Part shown: piece by piece, positions 48,901 to 59,248 of the stretch
Layout of the letters: every line of letters begins with the position of its first letter
Numbering within the stretch: position 1 is the first letter of the stretch
NCBI RefSeq assembly: GCF_033807715.1
Contig: NC_084600.1
Span: forward strand, 46,155,824-46,219,823
Source: Cololabis saira
Taxonomy: Eukaryota; Chordata; Actinopteri; Beloniformes; Belonidae
Length of the DNA stretch: 64,000 nt
Direction: 5' to 3'
Made by a program: the position numbers and the translations under genes
The notes under the pieces: model-generated
The model's input: the letters and a program-made list of their open reading frames with translations, nothing else
What the model was told of the DNA's origin: nothing
The model's database searches: none

Positions 48901-50625
48901 AACGCTTCAGTCTCAGTTACGTTTTTCAGAAACAACGTTTATAAACAACTCACCTCTCTGAAGGAAAACCAGGAGGCTCTTTAAAATAGATAATGGGTTC
49001 CTTTGATCTGTCACTCTTCATGGACACACAGCTGGGACCAGATCCAGATCCAGGTTCAGGTCCAGGTCCAGATTCTGGTCCAGGTTCAGGTCCAGATCCA
49101 GATCCAGGTCCGGGTCCAGATCCAGATCCAGATCCAGGTTCAGATCCAGGTCCAGGTCCAGGTCCAGGTCCAGGTCCAGGTCCAGGTCCAGGTCGCCTCC
49201 TGTAATAAAGGTGTTTGGTGACGTTGTAGAGGTATTGGTGTTTTTATATATATAATAACTTGGTTGGAATCTAACATTGGAAACTTTTTACTTCAGAATG
49301 ATCTGTATAGAACTTTAAGCTGACACAGAATGAGTGTGTGTGTTTCTCCAACACAGTCTCACTCGCGACTCGTCAAAAACCAACGCTTGGCCAGGAACCT
49401 TTGGCGACACCTACTGACGCAAAAGGTTCCCATCTGCGTCTCTCTCAGACGCAAGTAGAGTTCTATTGACTCCAATATAATCCCGTCTAAACCTAAACCG
49501 GAAGGAGGTTACAGAACTACAATTTGTGCCAAGTTACAACACACAGCATTGTGCTACGTCATAGCTTTTGTAGTTCCAATGAATTAGCGCTTATAAAACT
49601 GTGAACACGAACTTTGCAAGCTTATTATATGTTTTTAAGGGTGGGAAGCACGCCTGTTCGGTCTGATTTTGACTTTTGTATTGGTAAGTGGGTGAAATCA
49701 TGTTTTTTATAGGTTTTGACCCTATTCAGTGGCGCCCCCTATTGGTCTACTGTCGGGCACGATAGTAGAGGTGCAGAGCTTTCCAAAACTGTTCACCTCA
49801 TGTCTCTAGCATATGTTGTTGTTGAACTATAGGCCTTCAAAAGTGTCACAGGTACAAGGTTCAAAGGGCACACCTGGGGAGCAGGAATTGCCCACAAATC
49901 TCATATTGACATATGTTGCTCCTGAGGTCAAGACCTTTCCAACGATGTCTTCACTGTTGTCCTACGACAAAGTTTGATTTTCTTGTTGGTACACATCATA
50001 GAGGTTTGACTTGTATATTCAGAGACCTCTTTAAGGGCCAAGCTGGAAACAATCAGTCAAAATCTTTTAACCAGTATTTTTTTGGCCAGATTTTTTTAAG
50101 ATATCGATGATAGTATTATACACAACCATACTATTTAATTTGGATAATAGTAATGTAATAGATGCTTTATAGAGAAAAATGAACTGAAAATGATCAAGAC
50201 ACATATTTCTAAAACTAAAATAATCATCTTATGATAAAAACATTTCAGTCTCTGTCACGTTTTTCAGAAACATTTATGTAAAACTCACCTCACTGAGGGA
50301 GAACGTTGGGAATCTTTAAAATCTAAAACAAAATCCTTTGATGCATCACTCTTCAAGGACACACAGCTGGGGCCAGGTCCAGGTCCAGGTCCAGGTCCAG
50401 GTCCAGGTTCAGGTTCAGGTCCAGGTCCAGGTTCAGGTCCAGGTCCAGGTCCAGGTCCAGGTCTCCTGTAATAAAGGTGTTTGGTGACGTGAGGGCTGAA
50501 CTCTGACGTGCAGAAGAGTCATGAGCAGTTAGATCATCTCACGTCTCTTCTTCTCTCTCAGGTTTTCCCCTCGGGGAGGTTTTGGAGGGAATGACTCCCT
50601 CCTCTCTGTCCTCACACTGATCCAT
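39400..50625 (-). CDS. nlrc3l: NLRC3-like protein (fish NLR-C family, FISNA-NACHT-LRR-SPRY)
   Basis: Joins complement(50543-50625, 50289-50465, 48954-49199, 47291-47369, 46487-46694, 41764-43561, 41243-41416, 40614-40787, 40233-40403, 40060-40106, 39400-39956), with every junction GT-AG and in phase; about 1237 codons. Start MDQCEDREEGVIPSKTSPRG is the usual NLR-C N-terminus. Walker A GVAGIGKT at about 362-369, Walker B FIFDGLDES at about 433-441, three LRR exons about 864-1037, PRY-SPRY about 1053-1237. Cytosolic NACHT ATPase receptors of this fish-expanded family are thought to act in innate immune sensing or its regulation. No premature stop is seen. Odd: two Pro-Gly-rich exons, transposons next to splice sites, and one repeated donor. 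The symbol is a family label; orthology cannot be set because the family has many copies. Confidence 0.9.
40060..40106 (-). CDS. nlrc3l: NLRC3-like linker exon
   Basis: 47 bp coding VEPAGQRWLTPGLRK, the short exon joining LRR to SPRY in this family. Donor GTAAGT. Confidence 0.85.
40203..40232. repeat. 15-bp tandem repeat of the LRR-exon-C donor
   Basis: On the coding strand ACTCTCAG/GTAGG occurs three times at 15-bp spacing (donors after 40233, 40218 and 40203). Using either distal copy would read AGG TAG and stop. Confidence 0.9.
40233..40403 (-). CDS. nlrc3l: NLRC3-like LRR exon C
   Basis: 171 bp: LSGCLISEEGSSSLVSALTS then LRELDLSYNHPGESAGKLLS, the last LRR type that precedes SPRY in this family. 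Its donor is tandemly repeated. Confidence 0.9.
40614..40787 (-). CDS. nlrc3l: NLRC3-like LRR exon B
   Basis: 174 bp, close copy of exon A (a few base changes), so a recent exon duplication or conversion. Same phases. Confidence 0.9.
41243..41416 (-). CDS. nlrc3l: NLRC3-like LRR exon A
   Basis: 174 bp: SDCHLSEDICPLLSSVLSSQ then LTELDLSNNDLQDSGLEQLC. RI-type LRR exon. Confidence 0.9.
41764..43561 (-). CDS. nlrc3l: NLRC3-like exon 6: FISNA + NACHT
   Basis: Large 1.8-kb exon. KTVAAVCQSKLKVQLQKKHK and LYITEGGTGEVNNEHEVRQI are FISNA; GVAGIGKTVLTQKFSLDWAE is Walker A; FIFDGLDESR is Walker B; FIHLSVQEFLAALHFHQTF is the winged-helix end; DLEVFDLKKFSASEETLRRL is the pre-LRR part. Acceptor CTTTATTTAG with only 27 bp of intron before a Harbinger element; donor GTAAGT. 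Confidence 0.9.
43589..46064 (-). mobile_element. PIF/Harbinger-like element, copy 2
   Basis: Ends GGGCCTGATTTACTAAAGGT and (inverted) GGGCCCGATTTACTAAGATC with TTA duplicated on both sides (43586-43588 and 46065-46067). Contains a shared interior with copy 1 and the inverted Myb-like fragment near 45830-45890. It lies in intron 5 of the NLRC3-like gene. Confidence 0.85.
44427..45787 (+). mobile_element. short gypsy-like LTR element (non-autonomous)
   Basis: LTR1 44427-44755 and LTR2 45465-45787, both TGTCAGGGTTTGACACTTCA...CCAAACCCGAACA, flanked by the 5-bp duplication ACGAG (44422-44426 and 45788-45792). A purine tract GAGGGGGGGTAC precedes LTR2. The 709-bp interior begins with a gag-like start MDPVGERLTLMEFSRRAEEA and is otherwise Pro-rich; no protease, RT or integrase. 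A TRIM/LARD-like passenger inside the Harbinger copy. Confidence 0.85.
46487..46694 (-). CDS. nlrc3l: NLRC3-like exon 5
   Basis: LLEDDIVMFVKDELKKILKV ... FLRRRKQEKLADLLQS, the helical block before FISNA. Acceptor TTCTGTTCCAG, donor GTAAGA; the split Lys codon is completed by the next exon. Confidence 0.85.
46735..47255. repeat. ~61-bp minisatellite in an NLRC3-like intron
   Basis: About 8.5 units starting CATGGAGACAAACATCAGGT and including GACAGACTGACAGTCCACTG. Both strands are open over long stretches, but this is intron 4. Confidence 0.95.
47291..47369 (-). CDS. nlrc3l: NLRC3-like exon 4
   Basis: RVDQQISESPSGPSVQQHQT then QLDSVFQ; the first Arg codon is split. Acceptor TCCTCCACAG, donor GTCTGT. 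Confidence 0.8.
47903..48121. mobile_element. MITE nested in the hAT element
   Basis: CAGTGGTCTTCAACCCTGGT and (inverted) CAGGGGTCTTCAACCCTGTC are terminal inverted repeats of a common fish hAT MITE. Confidence 0.7.
48144..48386 (-). pseudogene. BED-type zinc finger of the hAT transposase
   Basis: LTFLCKLCPPALRKQVRASA then SSTSHLKRHVELKH: a C-x2-C...H-x4-5-H BED finger. It stops shortly after. Confidence 0.7.
48406..48519. mobile_element. foldback MITE nested in the hAT element
   Basis: AGGCTGATTTATGG... pairs with ...CCGTATAAATCAGCCT, and ACGGCGTAGGGTACGCGG with CCGCGTACCCTACGCCGT inside, giving a nearly full-length hairpin. Confidence 0.75.
48954..49199 (-). CDS. nlrc3l: NLRC3-like exon 3 (duplicate of exon 2, longer tract)
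   Basis: Same layout as exon 2 with the same acceptor context (CACCAAACACCTTTATTACA), a longer PG/SG/PE tract of about 50 residues, then PSCVSMKSDRSKEPIIYFKE. An exon-duplication pair. Confidence 0.85.
49210..50280. other. intron between the Pro-Gly exons
   Basis: No gene or known repeat recognised except a short flank shared with the other Pro-Gly exon. Confidence 0.4.
50289..50465 (-). CDS. nlrc3l: NLRC3-like exon 2 (Pro-Gly tract + SCVSLKSD)
   Basis: RPGPGPGPGPEPGPGPEPEP-type tract coded by a 6-bp repeat, then PSCVSLKSDASKDFVLDFKD, the short repeated N-terminal peptide of this family. Acceptor TTTATTACAG, donor GTGAGT. Confidence 0.85.
50543..50625 (-). CDS. nlrc3l: NLRC3-like exon 1
   Basis: Twenty-seven codons plus two bases. 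MDQCEDREEG matches the standard fish NLR-C start. Donor GTGAGA. Confidence 0.85.
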
Positions 50626-50639
50626 GCTGCTGGATTCAC

Positions 50640-50812
50640 ATCAGCTCACACACCTTCTACCTTCATCTGCAGAGGAAACACACGTCATGGTCGATGTACA
50701 ACGAGCAGCTCTGACTGATCTTCTCTTCAGCTTCATGTCCGACAGCAGTGAGGAAGCTGCTGCACTTCTACAAATCTGCCCCAAATCTGCCCCCAAATCT
50801 GCCACCAAATCT
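50640..50812. other. upstream region of the NLRC3-like gene
   Basis: A forward frame (THLLPSSAEETHVMVDVQRA, then ALTDLLFSFMSDSSEEAAAL) is open into a short CAAATCTGCCC satellite (50772-50812) but is not recognised. No TATA box placed. Confidence 0.3.
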
Positions 50813-51747
50813 ACCAATTATATGTATCTGTTACTGTCAATCATTTGAGCCCAAATGACCTCATTCAGTGCAGATATCAAGAATTGGATGGAACAACAAG
50901 GACATGTAAATAAAAGACAGGTTTATCTACGAGACGTCCCCCATTCAGAGACTTAATGGAGTTATTGGGAATGAATGAGTTTTTAAATATGTTACAGTTA
51001 GTCTTTGGTCCACGGTACCGTCTACTTGAGGGAAGTATTTAAACATTTAAACTCTGCAGAGGCTGAGGAGCCATTTACTATCCTGGCAGCATTTTTCCCA
51101 ATCACTTCCTTATAAATACTAATTAAGTTTCTCTGTGTCTTCCCTATTATTTTTGAGGCTAGATTCACTATTCTTTGTAGATTGCATCTATTTTTTGTGT
51201 TAATGTTGCCGTACCACATGTTAAAGGTTCAGATTCCCTCTATTAGCTTCTTATAAAGTCTCCAGAATCTGCTTGATCACAGTTATTAAACTACTGACAT
51301 TCAAAAGTAGAAAAAGGGAAATAAAACTCACACAGTCAGAAACACTTCATCCAGATGAGTCCTTGCTCCAATCTGAGTTGTATTCATGTACAGATGGTTT
51401 ATTTTATGTTAAATAAATGTCATGTTTCTGGGTGAGAGTTAGCCTGCAATCTGAGCTGTGAGGTCATAACGTAGACTGATGTCTCCAACTGCAGAAACAT
51501 TGAACTTTGTTCTCCAGAATACTGCAGTAAAACTTGTTATTAGATTAATATTTAACACCCAGCAGGCAGAAGCTGCCGCCACCTTTAGCTAGCCGCTAAC
51601 CGCTAACCGCTAAGGTCCGGGGTCAGGACTCTGAGATCACAGTTCAGAAAGAGATTTAAAATATATGTCTTAGCAACTACTGAAGACAACAGCAGCTACT
51701 TCGTAGGCCAAAGAGAGGACTGGCCCTTTAACGGACCCTCAGCACAC
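50813..51747. repeat. satellite spacer block 1
   Basis: Shares its sequence with blocks 2-4. On the minus strand about 51220-50940 reads MWYGNINTKNRCNLQRIVNL, then ASKIIGKTQRNLISIYKEVI, the C-terminal end of a LINE polyprotein, frameshifted afterwards. Then a ~450-bp unknown part ending AGGACTGGCCCTTTAACGGA, where the satellite begins. The L2 part of the other blocks is deleted here. Confidence 0.75.
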
Positions 51748-53993
51748 AAATCTGCCTCCAAATCTGTCCCCAAATCTGCCTCCAAATCTGCCCCCAAATC
51801 TTCCCCCAAATCTACCCCCAAATCTGCCTCCAAATCTGCCCCCAAATCTGCCTCCAAATCTGCCCCAAATCTGCCTCCAAATCTTCCCCCAAATCTTCCC
51901 CCAAATCTACCCCCAAATCTGCCCCCAAATCTGCCCCAAATCTGCCTCCAAATCTTCCCCCAAATCTGCCTCCAAATCTTCCCCCAAATCTGCCTCCAAA
52001 TCTGCCCCCAAATCTTCCCCCAAATCTACCCCCAAATCTGCCTCCAAATCTGCCCCCAAATCTGCCTCCAAATCTGCCCCCAAATCTGCCCCCAAATCTG
52101 CCCCAAATCTGCCTCCAAATATGCCCCCAAATCTGCCTCCAAATCTGCCCCCAAATCTGCCCCCAAATCTGCCCCAAATCTGCCTCCAAATCTTCCCCCA
52201 AACTTGCCTCCGAATCTGCCACAAATCTGCCCCCAAATCTTACCCCAAATCTGCCCCGAAATCTGCCCCCAAATCTGCTCCAAATCTGCCCCCAAATCTG
52301 CCCCCAAATCTGCCCCCAAATCTTACCCCAAATCTGCCCCGAAATCTGCCTCCGAATCTGCCACAAATCTGCCCCCAAATCTTCCCCCAAACCTGCCCTC
52401 AAATATGCCCCAAATCTGCCCCCAAATCTGCCTCCAAATCTGCCCCCAAATCTGCCCCCAAATCTGCCCCCAAATCTGCCTCCGAATCTGCCACAAATCT
52501 GCCCCCAAATCTTACCCCAAATCTGCCCCGAAATCTGCTCCAAATCTGCCCCCAAATCTGCCTCCAAATCTGCCCCCAAATCTGCCCCCAAATTTGCCTC
52601 CAAATCTGCCCCAAATCTGTCCCCAAATCTGCCCCCAAATCTGCCCCCAAATTTGCCTCCAAATCTGCCCCAAATCTGCCCCAAATCTGCCCCCAAATCT
52701 GTCCCCAAATCTGCCCCAAATCTGCCCCCAAATCTGCCCCAAATCTGCCCCAAATCTTCACACAAATCTGCCTCCAAATCTGCCCCAAATCTGCCCCCAA
52801 ATCTTCCTCCAAATTTGCCCCAAATTTGCCCCAAATTTGCCCCCAAAACTGCCCCCAAATCTGCCCCCAAATCTGACTCAAAATCTGCCCCCAAATCTTT
52901 CCCCCAAATCTTCCTCCAAATCTGCCCCCAAATCTGCCTCCGAATCTGCCCCCAAATCTGCCCCAAATCTGCCCCAAATCTGCCCCCAAACTGCCCCCAA
53001 ATCTGCCCCAAATCTTTCCCCCAAATCTGCCCCAAATCTGCCCCCAAATCTGCCTCCGAATCTGCCCCAAATCTACCTCCAAATCTGTCCCAAATCTGCC
53101 CCCAAATCTTCCCCCAAATCTGCCTCCAAATCTGCCACAAATCTGCCCCCAAATCTTACCCCAAATCTGCCCCGAAATCTGCTCCAAATCTGCCCCCAAA
53201 TCTGCCCCCAAATCTGCCCCCAAATCTTACCCCAAATCTGCCCCGAAATCTGCCTCCGAATCTGCCCCAAATCTGCCCCCAAATCTGCCTCCAAATCTGC
53301 CCCCAAATCTGCCCCCAAATCTGCCCCCAAATCTGCCTCTGAATCTGCCACAAATCTGCCCCCAAATCTTACCCCAAATCTGCCCCGAAATCTGCTCCAA
53401 ATCTGCCCCCAAATCTGCCTCCAAATCTGCCCCCAAATCTGCCCCCAAATCTGCTCCAAATCTGCCCCCAAATCTGCCCCCAAATCTGCCTCCCAAATCT
53501 ACCTCCAAAACTGCCCCAAATTTGCCTCCAAATCTGCCCCAAATCTGTCCCCAAATCTGCCCCCAAATCTGCCCCCAAATTTGCCTCCAAATCTGCCCCA
53601 AATCTGCCCCAAATCTGCCCCCAAATCTGTCCCCAAATCTGCCCCAAATCTGCCCCCAAATCTGCCCCAAATCTGCCCCAAATCTTCACACAAATCTGCC
53701 TCCAAATCTGCCCCAAATCTGCCCCCAAATCTTCCTCCAAATTTGCCCCAAATTTGCCCCCAAAACTGCCCCCAAATCTTTCCCCCAAATCTTCCTCCAA
53801 ATCTGCCCCCAAATCTGCCTCCGAATCTGCCCCCAAATCTGCCCCAAATCTGCCCCCAAATCTGCCCCAAATCTTTCCCCCAAATCTGCCCCAAATCTGC
53901 CCCCAAATCTGCCTCCGAATCTGCCCCAAATCTACCTCCAAATCTGTCCCAAATCTGCCCCCAAATCTTCCCCCAAATCTGCCTCCAAATCTG
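51748..53993. repeat. 11/12-bp satellite, array 1
   Basis: About 195 units of CCCAAATCTGCC or CCAAATCTGCC with variants (CTTC, CTAC, GAAATCTG). A variant string with TCTTCACACAAATCTG near 52755 recurs near 53690, a higher-order period of roughly 0.93 kb. Confidence 0.97.
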
Positions 53994-54460
53994 CCAATTA
54001 TATGTATCTGTTACTGTCAATCATTTGAGCCCAAATGACCTCATTCAGTGCAGATATCAAGTATTGGATGGAAACTAACTTTTTACAGCTGAATGAGGAT
54101 AAAACAGAGATTCTTTTAGTTGGTCCGAGTCTCTGAGGAAACATATTCTCCCTTTGTTAACTCCTCTGTCAGTAAAACCTGGTGAACTTGTCAAAAACTT
54201 GGGTGTTATTTTAGATGCTGATCTTAACTTCCAGAAACACATAGCTAATGTTTCCAGGAACTGCCTTCTATCATCTCAGAAATATATCTAAAGATGCTTT
54301 CTGTCACAATCAGACTCTGAAAAGCTGCTTCATGATTTTATCTCCAGTAGATCAGATTATTGCACTTTTTGCAGGACTGATAAAGCAAGTGTTACATAAA
54401 CTCCAGCTTATTCAAAATGCTGCAGCCAGAATTCTAACCAGAACCAAGAGGTTTGAACAC

Positions 54461-54495
<35 letters not shown>

Positions 54496-55477
54496 ATTTG
54501 TCCACAAGTATAGATTTGTCTTTTGTCTCATATTACAAAAACAACAGCAACAGACACTTAACATTTAAACGCAAAAACATCTTAGTGGCAGAAAAGGAGG
54601 AACAACAAGGACGTGTAAATAAAAGACAGGTTTATCTACAAGACGTTCCTCATTCAGAGACTTAATGGCGTTATTGGGAATGAATGAGTTTTTAAATATG
54701 TTACAGTTAGTCTTTGGTCCACAGTACCGTCTACCTGAGGGAAGTATTTAAACATTTAAACTCTGCAGAGGTTGAGGACGATCATTTACTATCCTGGCAG
54801 CTTTTTTCCCGATCACTTCCTTATAAATACCACTTAAGTTTCTCTGTGTCTTCCCTATTATTTTTGAGGCTAGATTCACTATTCTTTGTAGCTTACATCT
54901 ATTTTTTGTGTTAAGGTTGCCGTACGACATGTTAAAGGTTAAGATTCCCTCTATGAGCTTCTCATAAAGTCTCCAGAATCTGCTTGATCACAGTTATTAA
55001 ACTACTGACATTCAAAAGTAGAAAAAGGGAAATAAAACTCACACAGTCAGAAACATTTCATCCAGATGAGTCCTCGCTCCATTCTGAGTTGTATTCATGT
55101 ACAGATGGTTTATTTTATGTTAAATAAATGTAATGTTTCTGGGTGAGAGTTAGCCTGCAATCTGAACTGTGAGGTCATAAAGTAGACTGATGTCTCCAAC
55201 TGCAGAAACACTGAACTTTGTCCTCCAGAATGCTGCAGTAAAACTTGATATTAGATTAATATTTAACACCCAGCAGGCAGAAGCTGCCGCCACCTTTAGC
55301 TAGCCGCTAACCGCTAACCGCTAAGGTCCGGGGTCAGGACTCTGAGAACAAATACTTCATCACAGTTAAGAAAGATATTTACAATATATGTGTTAACAAC
55401 TACTAAAGACAACAGCATCTACTTCGTAGGCCAAAGAGAAGACTGGCCCTTTAACGGACCTTCATCAACCTAATCTG
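53994..55477. repeat. satellite spacer block 2 with L2 fragment
   Basis: 54020-54465 (plus) is a broken L2 RT piece (LQLNEDKTEILLVGP, then HLRNISKDAF and LHKLQLIQNAAARILTRTKR); then (TTAG)n to 54491; then the LINE 3' end on the minus strand (MSYGNLNTKNRCKLQRIVNL) and the unknown part. Confidence 0.8.
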
Positions 55478-55712
55478 CCCCCAAATCTGGCCCCAAATCT
55501 GCACCAAAATCTGCCCCAAATCTGCCCCCAAATCTGCCCCAAATCTGCCCCAAATCTGCACCAAAATCTGCCCCCAAATCTGCCCCAAATCTGCCCCAAA
55601 TCTGCCCCCAAATCTGCCCCAAATCTGCCGACAAATCTGCCCCCAAATCTGCCCCAAATCTGCCCCAAATCTGCCCCCAAATCTGCCTCCAAATCTGCCG
55701 ACAAATCTGCCA
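55478..55712. repeat. 11/12-bp satellite, array 2
   Basis: About 20 units, with CACCAAAATCTG variants not common in the other arrays. Confidence 0.97.
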
Positions 55713-56176
55713 ATTATATGTATCTGTTACTGTCAATCATTTGAGCCCAAATGACCTCATTCAGTGCAGATATCAAGTATTGGATGGAAACTAACTTTTA
55801 ACAGCTGAATGAGGATAAAACAGAGATTATTTTAGTTGGTCCGAGTCTCTGAGGAAACATATTCTCCCTTTGTTAACTCCTCTGTCAGTAAAACCTGGTG
55901 AACTTGTCAAAAACTTGGGTGTTATTTTAGATGCTGATCTTAACTTCCAGAGACACATAGCTAATGTTTCCAGGAACTGCCTTCTATCATCTCAGAAATA
56001 TATCTAAAGATGCTTTCTGTCACAATCAGACTCTGAAAAGCTGCTTCATGATTTTATCTCCAGTAGATTAGATTATTGCACTTTTTGCAGGACTGATAAA
56101 GCAAGTGTTACATAAACTCCAGCTTATTCAAAATGCTGCAGCCAGAATTCTAACCAGAACCAAGAGGTTTGAACAC

Positions 56177-56239
<63 letters not shown>

Positions 56240-57221
56240 AGTTAGATAATTAATTTGTCCATAAGTGTAGATTTGTCTTTTGTCTCATAATACAAAAACA
56301 ACAGTAACATGACACAGCAACAAACACTTAACATTTACACGCAAAAACATCTTAGTGGCAGAAAAGGAGGAACAACAAGGACATGTAAATAAAAGACAGG
56401 TTTATCTACGAGACGTCCTTCATTCAAACTTAATGGCGTTATTGGAAATGAATGAGTTTTTCAATATGTTACAGTTAGTCTTTGGTCCACGGTACCGTCT
56501 ACCTGAGGGAAGTATTTAAACATTTAAACTCTGCAGACGTTGAGGACGATCATTTACTATCCTAGCAGCTTTTTTCCCAATCACTTCCTTATAAATACCA
56601 CTTAAGTTTCTCTGTGTCTTCCCTATTATTTTTGAGGCTAGATTCACTATTCTTTGTAGCTTACATCTATTTTTTGTGTTAAGGTTGCCGTACCACATGT
56701 TAAAGGTTCAGATTCCCTCTATGAGGTTCTTATAAAGTCTCCAGAATCTGCTTGATCACAGTTATTAAACTACTGACATTCAAAGGTAGAAAAAGGGAAA
56801 TAAAACTCACACAGTCAGAAACACTTCATCCAGATGAGTCCTTGCTCCATTCTGAGTTGTATTCATGTACAGATGGTTTATTTTATGTTAAGTTAATGTA
56901 ATGTTTCTGGCTGAGAGTGAGCCTGTGATCTGAGCTCTGAGGTCATAAAGTAGACTGATGTCTGCAACTGCAGAAACACTGAACTTTGTCCTCCAGAATA
57001 CTGCAGTAAAACTTGTTATTAGATTAATATTTAACACCCAGCAGGCAGAAGCCGCCACCACCTTTAGCTAGCCGCTAACCGCTAAGGTCCCGGGTCAGGA
57101 CTCTGAGATCACGGTTCAGAAAGAGATTTACAATATATGTGTTAGCAACTACTGAAGACAACAGCATCTACTTCGTAGGCCAAAGAGAAGACTGGCCCTT
57201 TAACGGACCCTCATCAACCTA
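55713..57221. repeat. satellite spacer block 3 with L2 fragment
   Basis: Near copy of block 2: L2 fragment 55740-56178, (TTAG)n 56178-56238 (longer than in block 2), LINE 3' end, unknown part. Confidence 0.8.
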
Positions 57222-58479
57222 ATCTGCCCCAAATCTGCCCCCAAATCTGTCCCCAAATCTGCCCCAAATCTTCCCCCAAATTTTCCTCCAAATCTGCCCC
57301 GAAATCTGCCCCAAATCTTCCCCCAAATCTGCCTCCAAATCTGTCCCAAATCTGCCCCCAAATCTGCCCCCAAATCTGCCCCAAATCTGCCCCCAAATCT
57401 TCCCCGAAATCTGCCCCAAATCTGCCCCAAATATGCCTCCAAATCTGCCTCCAAATCTGCCCCCAAATCTGCCCCAAATCTGCCCCAAATCTGCCCCAAA
57501 TCTGCTTCCAAATATGCTTCCAAATCTGGCTCCAAATCTGCCACCAAATCTGCTTCCAAATCTGCCCCCAAATCTGCCCAAAATCTGCCCCAAATCTTCC
57601 CCCAAACCTGCCTCCAAATATGCCCCAAATCTGACCCTAAATCTGGCCCCAAATCTTCCCCCAAATCTGCCACCAAATCTGCCCCAAATCTGCCCCAAAT
57701 CTGCCCCCAAATCTGCCCCCAAATCTGCCCCAAATCTGCCCCAAATCTACCCCCAAATCTGCCCCCAAATCTGCCCCAAATCTTCCCCTAAATCTGGCCC
57801 CAAATCTTCCCCCAAATCTGCCACCAAATCTGCCCCAAATCTGCCCCCAAATCTGCCCCAAATCTGCCCCAAATCTACCCCCAAATCTGCCCCCAAATCT
57901 GCCCCAAATCTTCCCCCAAATTTTCCTCAAAATCTGCCCCGAAATCTGCCCCAAATCTTCCCCCAAATCTGCCTCCAAATCTGTCCCAAATCTGCCCCCA
58001 AATCTGCCCCCAAATCTGCCCCAAATCTGCCCCAAATCTGCCCCCAAATCTTCCCCGAAATCTGCCCGAAATCTGCCCGAAATATGCCTCCAAATCTGCC
58101 TCCAAATCTGCCCCCAAATCTGCCCCAAATCTGCCCCAAATCTGCCCCAAATCTGCTTCCAAATATGCTTCCAAATCTGCCTCCAAATCTGCCACCAAAT
58201 CTGCTTCCAAATCTGCCCCCAAATCTGCCTCAAATCTGCCCCAAATCTTCCCCCAAACCTGCCTCCAAATATGCCCCAAATCTGCCCCAAATCTGCCCCC
58301 AAATCTGGCCCCAAATCTTCCCCCAAATCTGCCACCAAATCTGCCCCAAATCTGCCCCAAATCTGCCCCCAAATCTGCCCCAAATCTACCCCCAAATCTG
58401 CCCCCAAATCTGCCCCCGGCCTCCAAATCTGCCCCCAAATCTGCCCGAAATCTGCCCTGAAATCTGCCCCAAATCTGCC
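57222..58479. repeat. 11/12-bp satellite, array 3
   Basis: About 110 units; a variant string with CTTCCAAATATGCTTCC near 57507 recurs near 58152, a higher-order period of about 645 bp. Confidence 0.97.
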
Positions 58480-59248
58480 CCTCATTCAGAGACTTAATGG
58501 CGTTATTGGGAATGAATGAGTTTTTAAATATGTTACGTTAGCCTTTGGTCCACGGTACCGTCTACCTGAGGGAAGTATTTAAACATTTAAACTTTTTTCC
58601 CGATCACTTCCTTATAATTACCACTTAAGTTTCTCTATGTCTTCCCTATTGTTTTTGAGGCTAGATTCACCATTCTTTGTAGCTTGCATCTATTTTTTGT
58701 GTTAATGTTGCAGTACCACATGATAAAGGTTCTGATTCCCTCTATGAGCTTCTTATAAAGTCTCCAGAATCTGCTTGATCACAGTTATTAAACTACTGAC
58801 ATTCAAAAGTAGAAAAAGGGAAATAAAACTCACACAGTCAGAAACACTTCATCCAGATGAGTCCTTGCTCCATTCTGAGTTGTATTCATGTACAGATGGT
58901 TTATTTTATGTTAAATAAATGTAATGTTTCTGGATGAGAGTGAGCCTGCAATCTGAGCTGTGAGGTCATAAAGTGGACTGATGTCTCCAACTGCAGAAAC
59001 ACTGAACTTTGTTCTCCAGAATACTGCAGTAAAACTTGTTATTAGATTAATATTTAACACCCAGCAGGCAGAAGCTGCCGCCACCATCTTTAGCTAGCCG
59101 CTAACCGCTAAGGTCCCGGGTCAGGACTCTGGGATCACGATTCAGAAAGAGATTCAAAATATATGTCTTAGCAACTACTGAAGACAACAGCCGTTAATTC
59201 GTAGGCCAAAGAGAGGACTGGCCCCTTAACGGACCTTCATCAACCTAA
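58480..59248. repeat. satellite spacer block 4
   Basis: Only the LINE 3' end and the unknown part; no L2 or TTAG, and a deletion near 58590 within the LINE part. Confidence 0.8.

Noticed and set aside
52204..54078. A 624-codon forward ORF and similar long ORFs on both strands from 51.8 to 64 kb
   Set aside because: The repeat unit has no stop in any frame, so long ORFs are automatic; there are no domains and both strands are equally open.
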